Source: JAJRPT01 sp964465945 (lineage in GTDB: Bacteria; Bacteroidota; Ignavibacteria; Kapaibacteriales; UBA2268). From it: DNA of 64,000 nucleotides. The stretch lies in contig CAYXMM010000002.1 of NCBI GenBank assembly GCA_964465945.1, positions 331,102 to 395,101 on the forward strand, written 5' to 3'. The notes below the pieces were generated by a model. That model was given only the letters and a program-made list of their open reading frames with translations, was not told where the DNA came from and did no database searches. This document shows positions 7,610-17,500 of the stretch, piece after piece; positions within the stretch are counted from its first letter, which is position 1, and the number at the start of each line of letters is the position of its first letter. A program made the position numbers and the translations under genes.

Positions 7610-7747
7610 ATGCAACAAAAAAAATGTAGAGTATATAGAACTTATACAAATAGCACAGGTGATATCGTTATTGAGTATGAAGATGGTTCAACTCTCATAG
7701 TAAAACCTAGACAAAACGATGGTTTGTTTGGGAAAAAATGCTTCTAA
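7610..7747 (+). CDS. Small phage protein (45 aa)
   Basis: A short ATG-TAA frame lies 23 bases after the tRNA and 13 bases before the next gene, with a purine-rich AGAGAGAGCAG ribosome binding site. The product, starting MQQKKCRVYRTYTNSTGDI, has a beta-hairpin-like core and ends GLFGKKCF, with two cysteines. No family recognised. The good ribosome binding site and packing between neighbours support coding. Confidence 0.6.
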   Translation: MQQKKCRVYRTYTNSTGDIVIEYEDGSTLIVKPRQNDGLFGKKCF

Positions 7748-7760
7748 ATAAGAGGTAAAA

Positions 7761-7955
7761 ATGATTGTATTAACTAATTTAGATGGTTTGAAGGTTTATA
7801 TAAAGCATGAGAAAATCAGTGTAATAAATGAAGTTAAAGATGATGGTGATATAAAAGATTTTACTTTAATTTGGTGCGACGGGTGTTTAATTGAAGTCAA
7901 AGAAAGTGTAAAAGAAATATTAACTAAAATAGCATACAAGGACAGGTTAAATTGA
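7761..7955 (+). CDS. Hypothetical small phage protein (64 aa)
   Basis: The product starts MIVLTNLDGLKVYIKHEKIS and ends with an amphipathic helix (VKESVKEILTKIAYKDRLN). It resembles short beta-beta-alpha proteins found in many phages of Bacteroidota, but no named family could be assigned. AGAGGTAAAA precedes the ATG. The stop codon overlaps the TTG start of the next gene, consistent with translational coupling. Confidence 0.6.
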   Translation: MIVLTNLDGLKVYIKHEKISVINEVKDDGDIKDFTLIWCDGCLIEVKESVKEILTKIAYKDRLN

Positions 7956-8980
7956 GTATTAATTATAAAATATTATGGAATGAGAATAATGATTTTTTAG
8001 AGCAGGAGGTACCCGCTCCAACTAATACATTCTTTGTAAGTTATGCTTATAATGGATACCAAAGCCCTTATTTTTCAAATATTCAAGACGCAATAAATGA
8101 ATGCGATGGAGTTAGTTACTACGATATCATTGTTTTTGCTGGAACTTATATAGAAACTCTAACATTAAAAGATAGAGTTCATTTACATTTTGAGAATAAT
8201 ACAAGATTGCACCCTGTTACTGGTAATAGTGGAATTATATTCCCAGATAGTTCAACTAATATAAGTATAACTGGCAACTTAGATATACTTAGCGATTTAA
8301 CTACAGCACATACTGGTAAATATACGATAGAAACAAAGGGTGGGCTTCATAAAATAGAATTAAAATCCATTAGTAATACTGGTAATGCAACTTATCCAAT
8401 AAGATTGAATGGGAATATAAATCTAAATGTAATGAATGTAACTTGTCCGATTGAATTAGTTTCTGATTCAACAGGTGAAATTAAAGCAAGAATAGTAAAT
8501 AAGATTAAGAATAATGGTGCAGTTTATACACTAAAATCTGAATATATAGACGGGCAGATTTGGAATTATGCAGGTAATTTATATGTGTATGATTGTATCT
8601 CAAAGGTTACTAATGGTGTCGCTTTTAAAGTTGAAAGTGGGGAGCTAGTATTAAATGGATGTACTGCAAAAGAATATAGTGAGTCTAGCACAGCAATAGT
8701 TGAAATTAAAGGTGGATTAACAAGGATTAAAAATTGTTATTTAAAGCATACTTCGGATTTTGGCTCAACAATATTGCAGAATTACAATTCAACTAATACT
8801 AATTTAATACTGGTAGCAAGCACATTGATTTCGGGTTCTCATACAACAGCGTTTAGCATAAAGAGTAATTTTTTAACTTATTATTCTTGCTATGGTAGTA
8901 ATGTATATACGAATAGACCGACTGACTTAAACACAAATTATAAGATAAATTCAATAGTAGTAAGCACAGATGTAATTTAA
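7952..8980 (+). CDS. Right-handed beta-helix virion protein (putative tailspike/adhesin)
   Basis: The 342-aa protein uses a TTG start coupled to the previous stop. After an N-terminal segment (about 30 aa) there is a 'YFSNIQDAINECDGVSYYDIIVFAGTY' stretch, the typical start of pectate-lyase-like parallel beta-helices. Repeated short strands then run to the C-terminus (IRLNGNINLNVMNV, GELVLNGCTAKEY, GGLTRIKNCYLKH). Phage proteins of this fold bind or cut surface polysaccharide. Catalytic residues cannot be identified, so binding alone is possible. Confidence 0.65.
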   Translation: MSINYKILWNENNDFLEQEVPAPTNTFFVSYAYNGYQSPYFSNIQDAINECDGVSYYDIIVFAGTYIETLTLKDRVHLHFENNTRLHPVTGNSGIIFPDSSTNISITGNLDILSDLTTAHTGKYTIETKGGLHKIELKSISNTGNATYPIRLNGNINLNVMNVTCPIELVSDSTGEIKARIVNKIKNNGAVYTLKSEYIDGQIWNYAGNLYVYDCISKVTNGVAFKVESGELVLNGCTAKEYSESSTAIVEIKGGLTRIKNCYLKHTSDFGSTILQNYNSTNTNLILVASTLISGSHTTAFSIKSNFLTYYSCYGSNVYTNRPTDLNTNYKINSIVVSTDVI

Positions 8981-9003
8981 TAATTAATAAAGGAGATAGA
9001 GTA

Positions 9004-9732
9004 ATGGCTCTTTCAATGAAAAACAACATAATCCTAAACCAAGTTCCAGTAGCTTGGTTATTTAAAGCATCAGGCACTTCGGGAGGTGCCGCTAGTTTAG
9101 AAATAGTATATAAATTTGATAATACTGCATCAGCTAAGGTAAATATACCATTAGCAAGTGCAGCTGCTTCGTCAGATTCAAAAAACGTTCAAATAACAAG
9201 AGGAGATGGTGCAATTATACAATTTCCTGCCGTTGATCTAACATTAGACGGGACTGACGAAACAGTTATTGCGGCTTCGTCTGGGTCAGGGGACGCAGGT
9301 AAAGGTACTATTGAACTGGTGGTGAATGAAGCACCAATTGGGTTATCTTCATTTACAGCGTTTATCGGAGATTTAGTTGCTAATAAAGATACTATGTTTT
9401 TGGTTATTATACCTACTGGTTACTCTTATTCAAGAAAAGGGACTGGTACATCAAAAGAACCAGACGGCTTTATTTTTGCTTGGGCTAAATTTAGTGCGAA
9501 TATAGATTTGAACTATAATAACCAACATAACCCTTTAACTTTATCTTTTGCGGTTCAAAAGAATACAGAGTTTATAGGTGATTTAACCAGTGACCCTTTT
9601 ACAGGGCAAGGAATTGCTATTAAACTTGGTGGTTCAGATATTTCAGCCACTTTAAATATACCACCTGCTTTAACAAGTGAACAACAAACATTATTAAATT
9701 CTGGTGGAATTGTGGTTGTAGAAAATGACTAA
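9004..9732 (+). CDS. Probable major tail (tube) protein
   Basis: The 242-aa protein is rich in Ala, Ser, Gly and Thr with many beta-strands, and its composition and length fit siphoviral tail tube proteins. It has the strongest ribosome binding site of the tail module (AAAGGAGATAGAGTAATG), which suits an abundant structural protein. A factor-independent-terminator-like hairpin lies about 55 bases after its stop, which would reduce expression of the following genes. The C-terminal 'PPALTSEQQTLLNSGGIVVVEND' looks like an exposed tail. No diagnostic motif; the call is from position and expression signals. Confidence 0.55.
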   Translation: MALSMKNNIILNQVPVAWLFKASGTSGGAASLEIVYKFDNTASAKVNIPLASAAASSDSKNVQITRGDGAIIQFPAVDLTLDGTDETVIAASSGSGDAGKGTIELVVNEAPIGLSSFTAFIGDLVANKDTMFLVIIPTGYSYSRKGTGTSKEPDGFIFAWAKFSANIDLNYNNQHNPLTLSFAVQKNTEFIGDLTSDPFTGQGIAIKLGGSDISATLNIPPALTSEQQTLLNSGGIVVVEND

Positions 9733-10504
9733 TGATATAGTTTTATTTAGAACACATAAGTTTAATAACATTATTGATAATAACTTAAAGCACCTCAAAA
9801 AGAGCAAAAAGCAAGTAGAGGTGCTTTTTGACTATTCGAATAGTAGTAAGCAAGATAATTGTGTGAACTTTAGTTTAGAGGATATAAAAGCGTCTGGGTA
9901 TTCGATTGGGAATATATCTCAATTATATAGAACTTTTATGAATAATCCAGATAGGAGTTTAATTAAGAGATTTCCTACTTTAAGGATGCAACAGATATGG
10001 TATAATATCGGGCATTATATAGTTCTGTTTTACGATAAATATCCAAATTATAAATACTATTGGTCGGTCGAGTATGATGTAAAATTTAAAGGTGATTGGG
10101 ACGATTTTTTTAGTATTTATAATAATTCAAAAATAGATTATTTAGGTGTAGATATTCAAGAAACAAAAATAGATGATACTAAAGGGTATTGGGGATTATT
10201 TGATTTTGATGTACCTTATAAAAAGAGATTACGTTGTTTCGGGACAATACAAAGATTAAGTAATAGATTGCTTAAAGCAGTATCTGACGAATTAAAGCAA
10301 GGTAGACATACTTATTTCGAGCAATTATTCCCGAGTGTTGCAAAACATTATAATTATACAGTGAAAGACTTAAACGAAATTGCAGTTAATAAAACAGGAC
10401 AACAGATTTATACTGGTTCAACGATGACTTATGAAGATATAACTTTAAATCAATACGTGCATTTGGCAAATAGTAAAAATAAATTATTTCACCCAGTAAG
10501 ATGA
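9725..10504 (+). CDS. Glycosyltransferase-like phage protein
   Basis: The 259-aa soluble protein contains 'YYWSVEYDVKFKGDWDDFF' (about residues 111-129), a DXD-like acidic motif in a strand-loop context typical of GT-A glycosyltransferases. Downstream lie 'DYLGVDIQ', 'GYWGLF' and 'GTIQRLSNRLLKAVSDEL' segments, which recall family members where an active-site loop is followed by 'R.S..ll..i'. It could modify virion proteins or host surface sugars. The gene starts 7 bases before the end of the tail protein gene and contains a terminator-like hairpin near its start. Family identity is tentative. Confidence 0.5.
   Translation: MTNDIVLFRTHKFNNIIDNNLKHLKKSKKQVEVLFDYSNSSKQDNCVNFSLEDIKASGYSIGNISQLYRTFMNNPDRSLIKRFPTLRMQQIWYNIGHYIVLFYDKYPNYKYYWSVEYDVKFKGDWDDFFSIYNNSKIDYLGVDIQETKIDDTKGYWGLFDFDVPYKKRLRCFGTIQRLSNRLLKAVSDELKQGRHTYFEQLFPSVAKHYNYTVKDLNEIAVNKTGQQIYTGSTMTYEDITLNQYVHLANSKNKLFHPVR
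9787..9829 (+). terminator. Intragenic terminator-like hairpin after major tail gene
   Basis: A 10-bp perfect inverted repeat, AAAGCACCTC and GAGGTGCTTT, with a 21-base A-rich loop, is followed by two further T (five T in a row in all). It lies about 55 bases after the stop of the tail protein gene, inside the start of the next gene. It could act as a partial terminator that sets the tail protein's level above its neighbours. Alternatively it may be an RNA-stabilising hairpin. Confidence 0.5.
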
Positions 10505-12990
10505 AGATAAAACAAACATATTCAATTAATGAAAATATTTATGGAAATCAAACTATAAATATAATTCTTACAGATGTTTATACCGAGTTATTTACTTCAA
10601 CGAGTGTAGATTATAATACAGATATTTTACAGATTGAAACAATTAAAGAGGATTTAGAAGCCAGTAATTTTGCTTTAGCAGTTGATGAGCTTCAATTTAC
10701 AATTAACGGAGCAAGTGTTAATACAGAAGACGATAAGAATGTTATGTTTTTTTGTTTAGATGCTTCTGAACCAAAAATTAAAAGGTACATATCCGTTTAT
10801 TTAGGCGACATAAATATTGATAATCTGTTATTTACAGGAATGATTGAAAGTAAAATAAGCGGTGAGGATATAGTGCATCATAAAGCCGACTGGGTAGATA
10901 ATTTAGGAGTAGTAAGAGATTATAAATTTACTGCTTTAAGTATAGATTTTGCTTTATTAGAAGAATGCGTTTTTAAAGGTGATATATTTGATAAAAATGG
11001 AACAAAGATAGACAATATATATGATAGAATTTCAAGCGGTAGTTATTCCGCTTTAAATTTTATATCGAATAATTATAAATGCTATGATTTAATAGACACA
11101 CGGAAACAAGTTAATTTATATGATGCCTTAAATTTATATTTAGAAAAAGCAAATGATTTATTAAATGAGTTATATGGTATAAATGTAGAATTTTCGTTCG
11201 ACGAGTGCGAATTAGGATTTGAAGCAACACCTTTACATATTACTTATAATAGTCACCAACACGTAGGAGCATTAAAACCCGATACAAATCAAGTTCTACG
11301 TATAAAACTTATGTCTACTCCAAGTTCAACGATTGACGGAGTAAATTATTCTACTTTCTTTATACATCGAGGATTAATAACATCAATGGTTTATTATTCA
11401 GATGACAAAGATAATATAGAATGGGAAAAGGAACGTAGTTTCTCTTGGGAGTTTAGGTTCAAAAACGTTGCAGAATTGTTGTATAATTTAGCAAGAAATT
11501 ATGGTTGTATTGTTACTAAAACAATAACAGAAACTTCAATTAATATTAAATTCAAGCCAAAAAAGGACATTAGTTTAAATAATTCAATTAAAGTAATTGG
11601 CGCAAATCAAGCAAGTTTAGACTTAGATAATGAAGAAACCGAAGAAAAGGTTATATACAAAGAAGAAGCGAATTATATGTATTTTTCCAGCCCGCTTATT
11701 TATAGACTTACAATTAGTCATCTAAATTTGATGACTATATATGACAATAAAAAAAGTCCAGCAGGTTATGGTCGTGAAAAATTAGGGAATGAAAATTATA
11801 AATTTTATAATGACAAAACGAAAATATGGGAAACAATAAGTTTTGCATCTTCAACGAGTGCTTATCTCTTAAATAAAGATTTCATAAAAGAAAGAGAAGA
11901 AAACAATAAAGACATTAAAATCTACGATTTTCCAACGTCATCGGCTGAACTTATTGTATTAAAATGTAATACAGGAATTAATTATATACCTCTTCAGACT
12001 ATTTTAGAACAACCTATGTTATTTAATACTAAAATAGCAACAAACCCAGAAGACGATACTTATTCTAAATTTATTAAACTTCAAGATGAACGTGTTACAT
12101 CAATGGTGCAAGTTTATTGTAAAGAGCCAGTCGATGAATTCAATAGCACAGAAGATAATTGTTTAAGACCTATTGCAAGAATATTGTCTAAATATAATGA
12201 CGAAAATATTGAAGTCGGAAATTTTACGGAATATTTAGGAGTGACCAATCAAATTGCAAATGAGAAATATAATACTAAATACACTTTTAAGGTCCCTTAC
12301 TTAAATTCATTTTCAGAAAATGTAGATGGGAGTAATCCAAGTTGGAGCAATATAAAATTAGGTGCTAATATAACTATAAAAGAAGATGTAAAAAGATATA
12401 ATGGGACTACGTTTGAAAGCCAGACCATTACAAATGATTTTATGATTGTAGGAATTGAGAGAGATTTAAAAGGAATTGCAACAAACCTTACATTAGTATT
12501 ACAATCTAAATACGCTTATGGGTACAATGATAGTTTAACTTATGACGATACCGAAGTTAGCATGATTGCAGGTGATGAAACTTATAATGATGTTTTAGAT
12601 ATTGATGGTGCTATAATTGAAAATTATCCAATTCAAGCAGGAGAAACAATAATACCAGGCGACCCAGTAAGTATTAAAACATCAGGAGAAATAGTTTTAG
12701 CAAAATTAAAAGCAAGTGATGATGCAAGATTTTTAGGTATATGTTTCAGAATAAATGATGGCTTTGCAGATGTAGCAGTAGAAGGCAGTATCGGTTCAGA
12801 CGATTGGAACTTTAATATTGGTGATAAAATTTACGTAAGAAAAAATCCAACATTGCAAATAACAAATAGCAGATTAGCATCCCCAAATATTGATGAAGAT
12901 TTAGTTATTTATGTAGGTGAAGCAATAACCGAACATAAATTAATTATTAATAAATATCAGATTAAATATGGGAGGTATATAATAGCATGA
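10501..12990 (+). CDS. Large minor tail protein
   Basis: The 829-aa protein overlaps the previous gene's stop (ATGA). Most of it is beta-rich with mixed helices and has no recognised enzyme motif. The last 130 or so residues (from about 700) carry a 'PIQAGETIIPGDPVSIKTSG' and 'ARFLGICFRINDGFADVAVEG' pattern like the phage capsid-decoration DUF2190 fold. Its size and position in the tail module suggest a tail-tip or baseplate component, although such genes usually lie after the tape measure gene, while this one is before it. The stop overlaps the next ATG (ATGA). Confidence 0.55.
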   Translation: MKIKQTYSINENIYGNQTINIILTDVYTELFTSTSVDYNTDILQIETIKEDLEASNFALAVDELQFTINGASVNTEDDKNVMFFCLDASEPKIKRYISVYLGDINIDNLLFTGMIESKISGEDIVHHKADWVDNLGVVRDYKFTALSIDFALLEECVFKGDIFDKNGTKIDNIYDRISSGSYSALNFISNNYKCYDLIDTRKQVNLYDALNLYLEKANDLLNELYGINVEFSFDECELGFEATPLHITYNSHQHVGALKPDTNQVLRIKLMSTPSSTIDGVNYSTFFIHRGLITSMVYYSDDKDNIEWEKERSFSWEFRFKNVAELLYNLARNYGCIVTKTITETSINIKFKPKKDISLNNSIKVIGANQASLDLDNEETEEKVIYKEEANYMYFSSPLIYRLTISHLNLMTIYDNKKSPAGYGREKLGNENYKFYNDKTKIWETISFASSTSAYLLNKDFIKEREENNKDIKIYDFPTSSAELIVLKCNTGINYIPLQTILEQPMLFNTKIATNPEDDTYSKFIKLQDERVTSMVQVYCKEPVDEFNSTEDNCLRPIARILSKYNDENIEVGNFTEYLGVTNQIANEKYNTKYTFKVPYLNSFSENVDGSNPSWSNIKLGANITIKEDVKRYNGTTFESQTITNDFMIVGIERDLKGIATNLTLVLQSKYAYGYNDSLTYDDTEVSMIAGDETYNDVLDIDGAIIENYPIQAGETIIPGDPVSIKTSGEIVLAKLKASDDARFLGICFRINDGFADVAVEGSIGSDDWNFNIGDKIYVRKNPTLQITNSRLASPNIDEDLVIYVGEAITEHKLIINKYQIKYGRYIIA

Positions 12991-13406
12991 GTTGGATAGC
13001 AATAAGAAAATCTACATCAAAACTATCTGTATTAACATTTGATAGTGGAATTGAAGATAGCGAACAAAAGATTTATAATAATATAGCGCCTCGGAAAACC
13101 TATATAAACCGAAGTGTAGAAGAGGGTATTTTGCTAAACGGAAGACAATATCAGCATACTTTATATAGGCATAGAGAATGGGATTTGATAATTAGTGCAA
13201 ATGAAATAGACCAGTCAGATATTAATTTTTTAGATGATTTTAATAATAGTCTGTTTAAATACATATCTTTATATAATGGCTCAGATTGGTCTGATTATAT
13301 TGAAGTATTAACGACAGACGGGCGATTATCTATTGAATATATTGAAGGACTTGAAGATTTGCCAGAAGTATCATTGAATTTACGTGAGGTTAATAAATAT
13401 GCCTAA
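12987..13406 (+). CDS. Hypothetical tail-module protein (139 aa)
   Basis: The product starts MSWIAIRKSTSKLSVLTFDSG, has strands followed by a helix and strands (LFKYISLYNGSDWSDYIEVL), and ends LPEVSLNLREVNKYA. The last part resembles the end of small siphoviral tail proteins, where a turn 'GLEDLPEVSLNLREV' leads to the C-terminus. It overlaps both neighbours by a few bases, consistent with a tightly packed tail operon. No family assigned. Confidence 0.55.
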   Translation: MSWIAIRKSTSKLSVLTFDSGIEDSEQKIYNNIAPRKTYINRSVEEGILLNGRQYQHTLYRHREWDLIISANEIDQSDINFLDDFNNSLFKYISLYNGSDWSDYIEVLTTDGRLSIEYIEGLEDLPEVSLNLREVNKYA

Positions 13407-13881
13407 TTATATTTATAGAGAAATAGCAGGAGCAATAAACCTTTTACCTATACGCTCACTTTCAGTATATCTTAATTCGACTACTGATTATATTGCGTTC
13501 GAGCAATTAGAAAAGGAAAGTTCGTATAATATAACTCCTATTACTAAATCTAACTCACTTGGTGAAACAATTACATTAGGATATAAAATTGAGGTAACTT
13601 GTTACTTGCCTTATAATTTATATCATAATAATAATTTAATAAGCCATATCAATTTAATAAATGAGAACCCAGATAACTCTGGAATATTAAGACTTGGGAA
13701 TAGTAGTGATATAGCATATACACAACCAGAAATAATAAATTCTACGGCAAGTATGCGAATAATAATTAACAATATTAAATTATCATTTGAGATAGAAAGT
13801 GTTGAATTACGTCCTCGAATGATTTTAAAATTCTCAAAAATCATTAAAAATTCAGAAATTGAAAATATATTTTATAATTAA
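13399..13881 (+). CDS. Hypothetical tail-module protein (160 aa)
   Basis: The ATG at 13399 is favoured over the upstream GTG at 13384, since the extra residues would overlap the previous gene more. The protein starts MPNYIYREIAGAINLLPIRS and is mostly beta, with a central 'GETITLGYKIEVTCYLPYNLYHN' and a C-terminal 'ESVELRPRMILKFSKIIK'. It could be a tail completion or chaperone-like protein; no motif identified. Ten bases separate its stop from the chaperone gene. Confidence 0.55.
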   Translation: MPNYIYREIAGAINLLPIRSLSVYLNSTTDYIAFEQLEKESSYNITPITKSNSLGETITLGYKIEVTCYLPYNLYHNNNLISHINLINENPDNSGILRLGNSSDIAYTQPEIINSTASMRIIINNIKLSFEIESVELRPRMILKFSKIIKNSEIENIFYN

Positions 13882-13890
13882 AGGGAAAAA

Positions 13891-14421
13891 ATGGAAAACA
13901 AAATAATAGGAATTGAGATGCTCTTTAAATTCTCAAACGAGATTGAAGCAACTAATAAACTTTTTGTTTATGACTTCAATAATATAGAATTAGAACAAGG
14001 TGAATTAGCGAGAGAAGTAGCAGAATTTAAGTATAATCAAAATGAAGCACAAGCAACGAGTATAAGTGATATATTGCGTTCAAAAGGTGGAGAATGGCTT
14101 ATTATTATATCCAGTTATTTGTTTAAACAAAAGGTAAATGGAGATATATTACCTTTTGACAGGGCAAAATCTGAAACGGAGTATGATAGATTTTTCAGGA
14201 GAATTTCATTTGCAAAAAGGAAATTACTAAAAGGAGCGGTAGAAGATTTTTTGTTGAATATGGGAGAAACTGGGATTGCATCAAAGATATTCTCCAGCAC
14301 AAACAACAGGCAAAACACATTGAAATTATTGGAGATGATTACGGCGATACAATCGCTCAACGAGACGAATACTTCAACAAACAAATTAAGAAGCAAAACA
14401 TCTTCAACATCGGAGAATTAG
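13891..14421 (+). CDS. Tail assembly chaperone, unshifted (G-type) product
   Basis: The 176-aa protein lies directly before the tape measure gene, the standard place of tail assembly chaperones. The N-terminal 120 residues look like a compact helical domain. After residue 121 the 0-frame tail becomes Ser/Thr/Asn-rich (SSTNNRQNT..., TNTSTNKLRSKTSSTSEN), unlike folded protein; this is the segment overlapped by the -1 frame. A purine-rich AAAGGGAAAAA precedes the ATG. Confidence 0.75.
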   Translation: MENKIIGIEMLFKFSNEIEATNKLFVYDFNNIELEQGELAREVAEFKYNQNEAQATSISDILRSKGGEWLIIISSYLFKQKVNGDILPFDRAKSETEYDRFFRRISFAKRKLLKGAVEDFLLNMGETGIASKIFSSTNNRQNTLKLLEMITAIQSLNETNTSTNKLRSKTSSTSEN

Positions 14422-14564
14422 ACAGATTATTATCTAATGTTCGTAGTAAAATATGGTATATGGATGTTTTAGCGAATGGTGATGTTACTAAATATAAAGA
14501 GATTCGCCAGTGTTATTTAGTAGATGTTTTTGATGTTATAATTAATAAAGTTAAGAGAATATAA
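13891..14564 (+). CDS. Tail assembly chaperone, -1 frameshift (GT-type) product
   Basis: The 0-frame coding to 14253 joins a -1 open frame that runs without stop to TAA at 14562-14564 and then overlaps the tape measure ATG. The fused protein would be about 224 aa. The -1 frame part reads like real protein, including 'DDYGDTIAQRDEYFNKQIKK', 'LDRLLSNVRSKIWYMDVLA' and 'YKEIRQCYLVDVFDVIINK', and is better coding sequence than the 0-frame tail. Ribosomal frameshifting between chaperone and tape measure genes is conserved in tailed phages. The two products set the ratio needed for tail assembly. Confidence 0.75.
14247..14295 (+). promoter_or_regulatory. -1 ribosomal frameshift site (T TTT TTG plus hairpin)
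   Basis: The heptamer TTTTTTG at 14247-14253 is in the correct register (0-frame codons ttt, ttg preceded by t). It fits the X XXY YYZ rule for simultaneous -1 slippage. Nine bases downstream is an inverted repeat GGAGAA (14263-14268) and TTCTCC (14290-14295), a 6-bp stem with a 21-base loop that could act as stimulator. The -1 frame is open from here to 14561. Confidence 0.7.
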
Positions 14565-17500
14565 TGGATAAAAGTTTTAAGTTTTTATTAGATTTTATTG
14601 TAGATATAAAATCGGACCCGAGCAAAATAAAATCCACCTCAAAGCAAATTTCTGAAATGTTAGGAGAATTTGCTATTGATGTTAATTTTGATAAAAAAGA
14701 CGTTGAAAAAGAAATAACTACTTTCTTAAAGCAATTATCTAAATTAGATACTAATAAATTAAAATTGCAGATAGAAACGGGCGAGGCATCAAAGGAATTG
14801 AAAGATTTATTTGGGAGTTTTGACGGATTAGGTGATTTTGAAGATGCTTTTAAAAATATTGATTACTCAGAATTAAATAATTTAAAATCTAAAATAGATG
14901 ATTTATTTAGCGATTTTGATAGTGATAAAATTAGTGAAGGATTGAATGAACTTGGAAATGAATTTAATAAATTCAAAAGTAAAGTTGAAGGTCAGGAGAT
15001 TAATATTGGGATTGATAAAAATGAATTTCTCAAAAGCGTTAATACTATTACAAATGAATTAGATGAAATTGAGAAAAATAAGATTGAAGTAGATTTTGAC
15101 GCAGGGAAAGCAAAAGAGCAATTTAAAGAATTATCGAATGTTTTAAGTAATTCAGGTGTTGAAGGATTTCAGGAAGCAATAGATAATATTGATTTTTCTG
15201 AAATAGAGAAGATGGCAAAATCAATGAATTTAGATTTTGATGTTGATGGCATTAAAAAATTAGCAAAAGAAATTGACAATGTTGGTAACAATACTACAGG
15301 GTTTAAAACGATTGATGATTTAATCGAAAATTTAGAACAAAATGTAAATTCAACCGATTTTAGTAAGTTTAAGAATGGTATTGGTGACATTGATGATGCG
15401 GTAAAAAAAGCCAAGAATGAATTAAATGATATGATTTCTAAAAATAAGAACGTTTTAAGTGTTCTTGAAGCAACTGGCAAAAGCGGAAGTGAAGCATATA
15501 ACAAAATCGAAGCAGAAATTAAAGAAGCAGAAGCAGCGCTTGGTAAATTAGGAGCAAAACAAGATGACTTTCAAAAAAGCACTAAATCAATTGGCGATAA
15601 AATGGCTACGTTTGGTATGGCTTATCAAGGTATTTCAGCAATATCAGATACTTTCAGTCAATTCATAGAACCATACAAAGAATTTGACGTTCAGATTAGG
15701 AATATTGGAACGTTAGGGATTAAGAATTTTGAAGAATTTAGAAGTAAAGCAATCGAATTATCAACTGAAATTCCTGAAAGCGTAGCAGGTATTACAGCCG
15801 CTATTTATGACGGGATTGGAGCAGGTGCTATTAGTGTTACAGATGATATGGCTGATGTTGATGATGCAATCCAAGCTGTAACTGCAGCTAATAAATTAGC
15901 AGTTGCGGGTGTAACAACAACAAGCGCTGCAATGCAAGGTTTATCGGCTGTAACAAATGCTTACGGAAGAGATACGCTTTCAATGGCGAAAGCAAGTGAT
16001 ACAATGTTTGGTATAGTAAATTATGGAGTTGCTTCGGTTGAAGAGTTAAACGCTTCATTATCGAATGTTGTTCCTATTGCAGGCGCCGCAGGTGTTACAT
16101 TTGACCAAGTAGGTGGTGCTATTGCAACGATGACAAAACAAGGGACACCAGCAGCGCAAGCAACTACTAAAATAAGGTCAGCAATAGCTGAAATAATGAA
16201 ACCAGGTGCTAATCTTAAAAAGGTTATGGACGAAGCAGGAGTTTCGATGGAAAGTTTAAAATCCGAAGGGCTTCAAGCGACATTCAAGAAGCTTGGAGAG
16301 ACGATGACTAAAATGGGGACTGATTCAGCTAATACATTTTCTTCCATTGAAACTATAAGCTTTGCTCTTGCTGTTACAGGGGATAATGCTTCAAAAGCAC
16401 AAGCCGATTTAGAGGATGTTCAAAATGCTACAGGTTCAGTAGATAAAGCGTTTAAGATTGCTGGTGCTGGTGTGAAAGGGACCGCAGAAGCTATTATGAA
16501 TGATATTCAAGCAACTGCATTTAAGGTGTTTGGGACTATTGGAGATGGTACAGTTGCATTTTTAGACACTACAAATAAACTTGCACCTGCTATTGCTTCA
16601 TTTGCGGGACTGAGTACAATAGTCCCTGATGGGTTTGGTGCTAAATTAAAAGGATTTAGTTCAACGATTAGTACTGAATTAGGATTAGCATCTAATAAGG
16701 TTAATGAATTTACTAAAAATTTCAAATTATCAAATATTGAATTTAGTAAATTAGGTTCAATAGATACGTATAAAAAAGGAATTAGCAGTATTGGTGGTAG
16801 TGTTGGAGGATTGGGTAGTAAATTAAAATCAGTTGCTCCAATGCTAACTAATCCTTATTTACTCGGTGCAGCTGCAATCACTTTATATTTAACTCAAACG
16901 GAACAAGGCAATAAAATATTAGATAAACTTGGAGAAAGTGCGAAAGCATTATTTGAGAAGTTCAAACCATTTGTAGAGTTAATAGTTAATGTCTTTGGTG
17001 TCGTGATTGAGAATTTAAGCGGTTATATTATGGGTATGGTTGATGCTATTGGTGTATTGATTAGTTCTGTTATTGATGTTTATGGTGCATTTTTCGAAAT
17101 GACTGGTATCTCAGACATATTGAGTTCAATATTTGGTGATTCGATAAGTTCAACCGAGGAATTTTCTGAACAATTAGATAGTATTTTAAAATATATAATG
17201 TTAGTACCAGCATCAATTAAAATATTAGCATTAGCTTTTAAAGGGTTCTTTACTAATTTACCAGCAATAGCAATAGCATTTTTTGATTTAATGAAGGAAG
17301 TTATTAACCCAGTAAATTGGTTTGATGATGGAGATGCTATATCAAAAGCAAAAGATAAATTTGCTAATGTAGTTAGCAATGCAATGGACGAAGCAACTAA
17401 TGAGGTAATTAAAACAGCAAAAGACCTTGCAATAGACGATTTTATTAGATTTAAAGAAAAAGATACTAGGATTAAAGCATTAGATAATTTAGTTAGTCAA

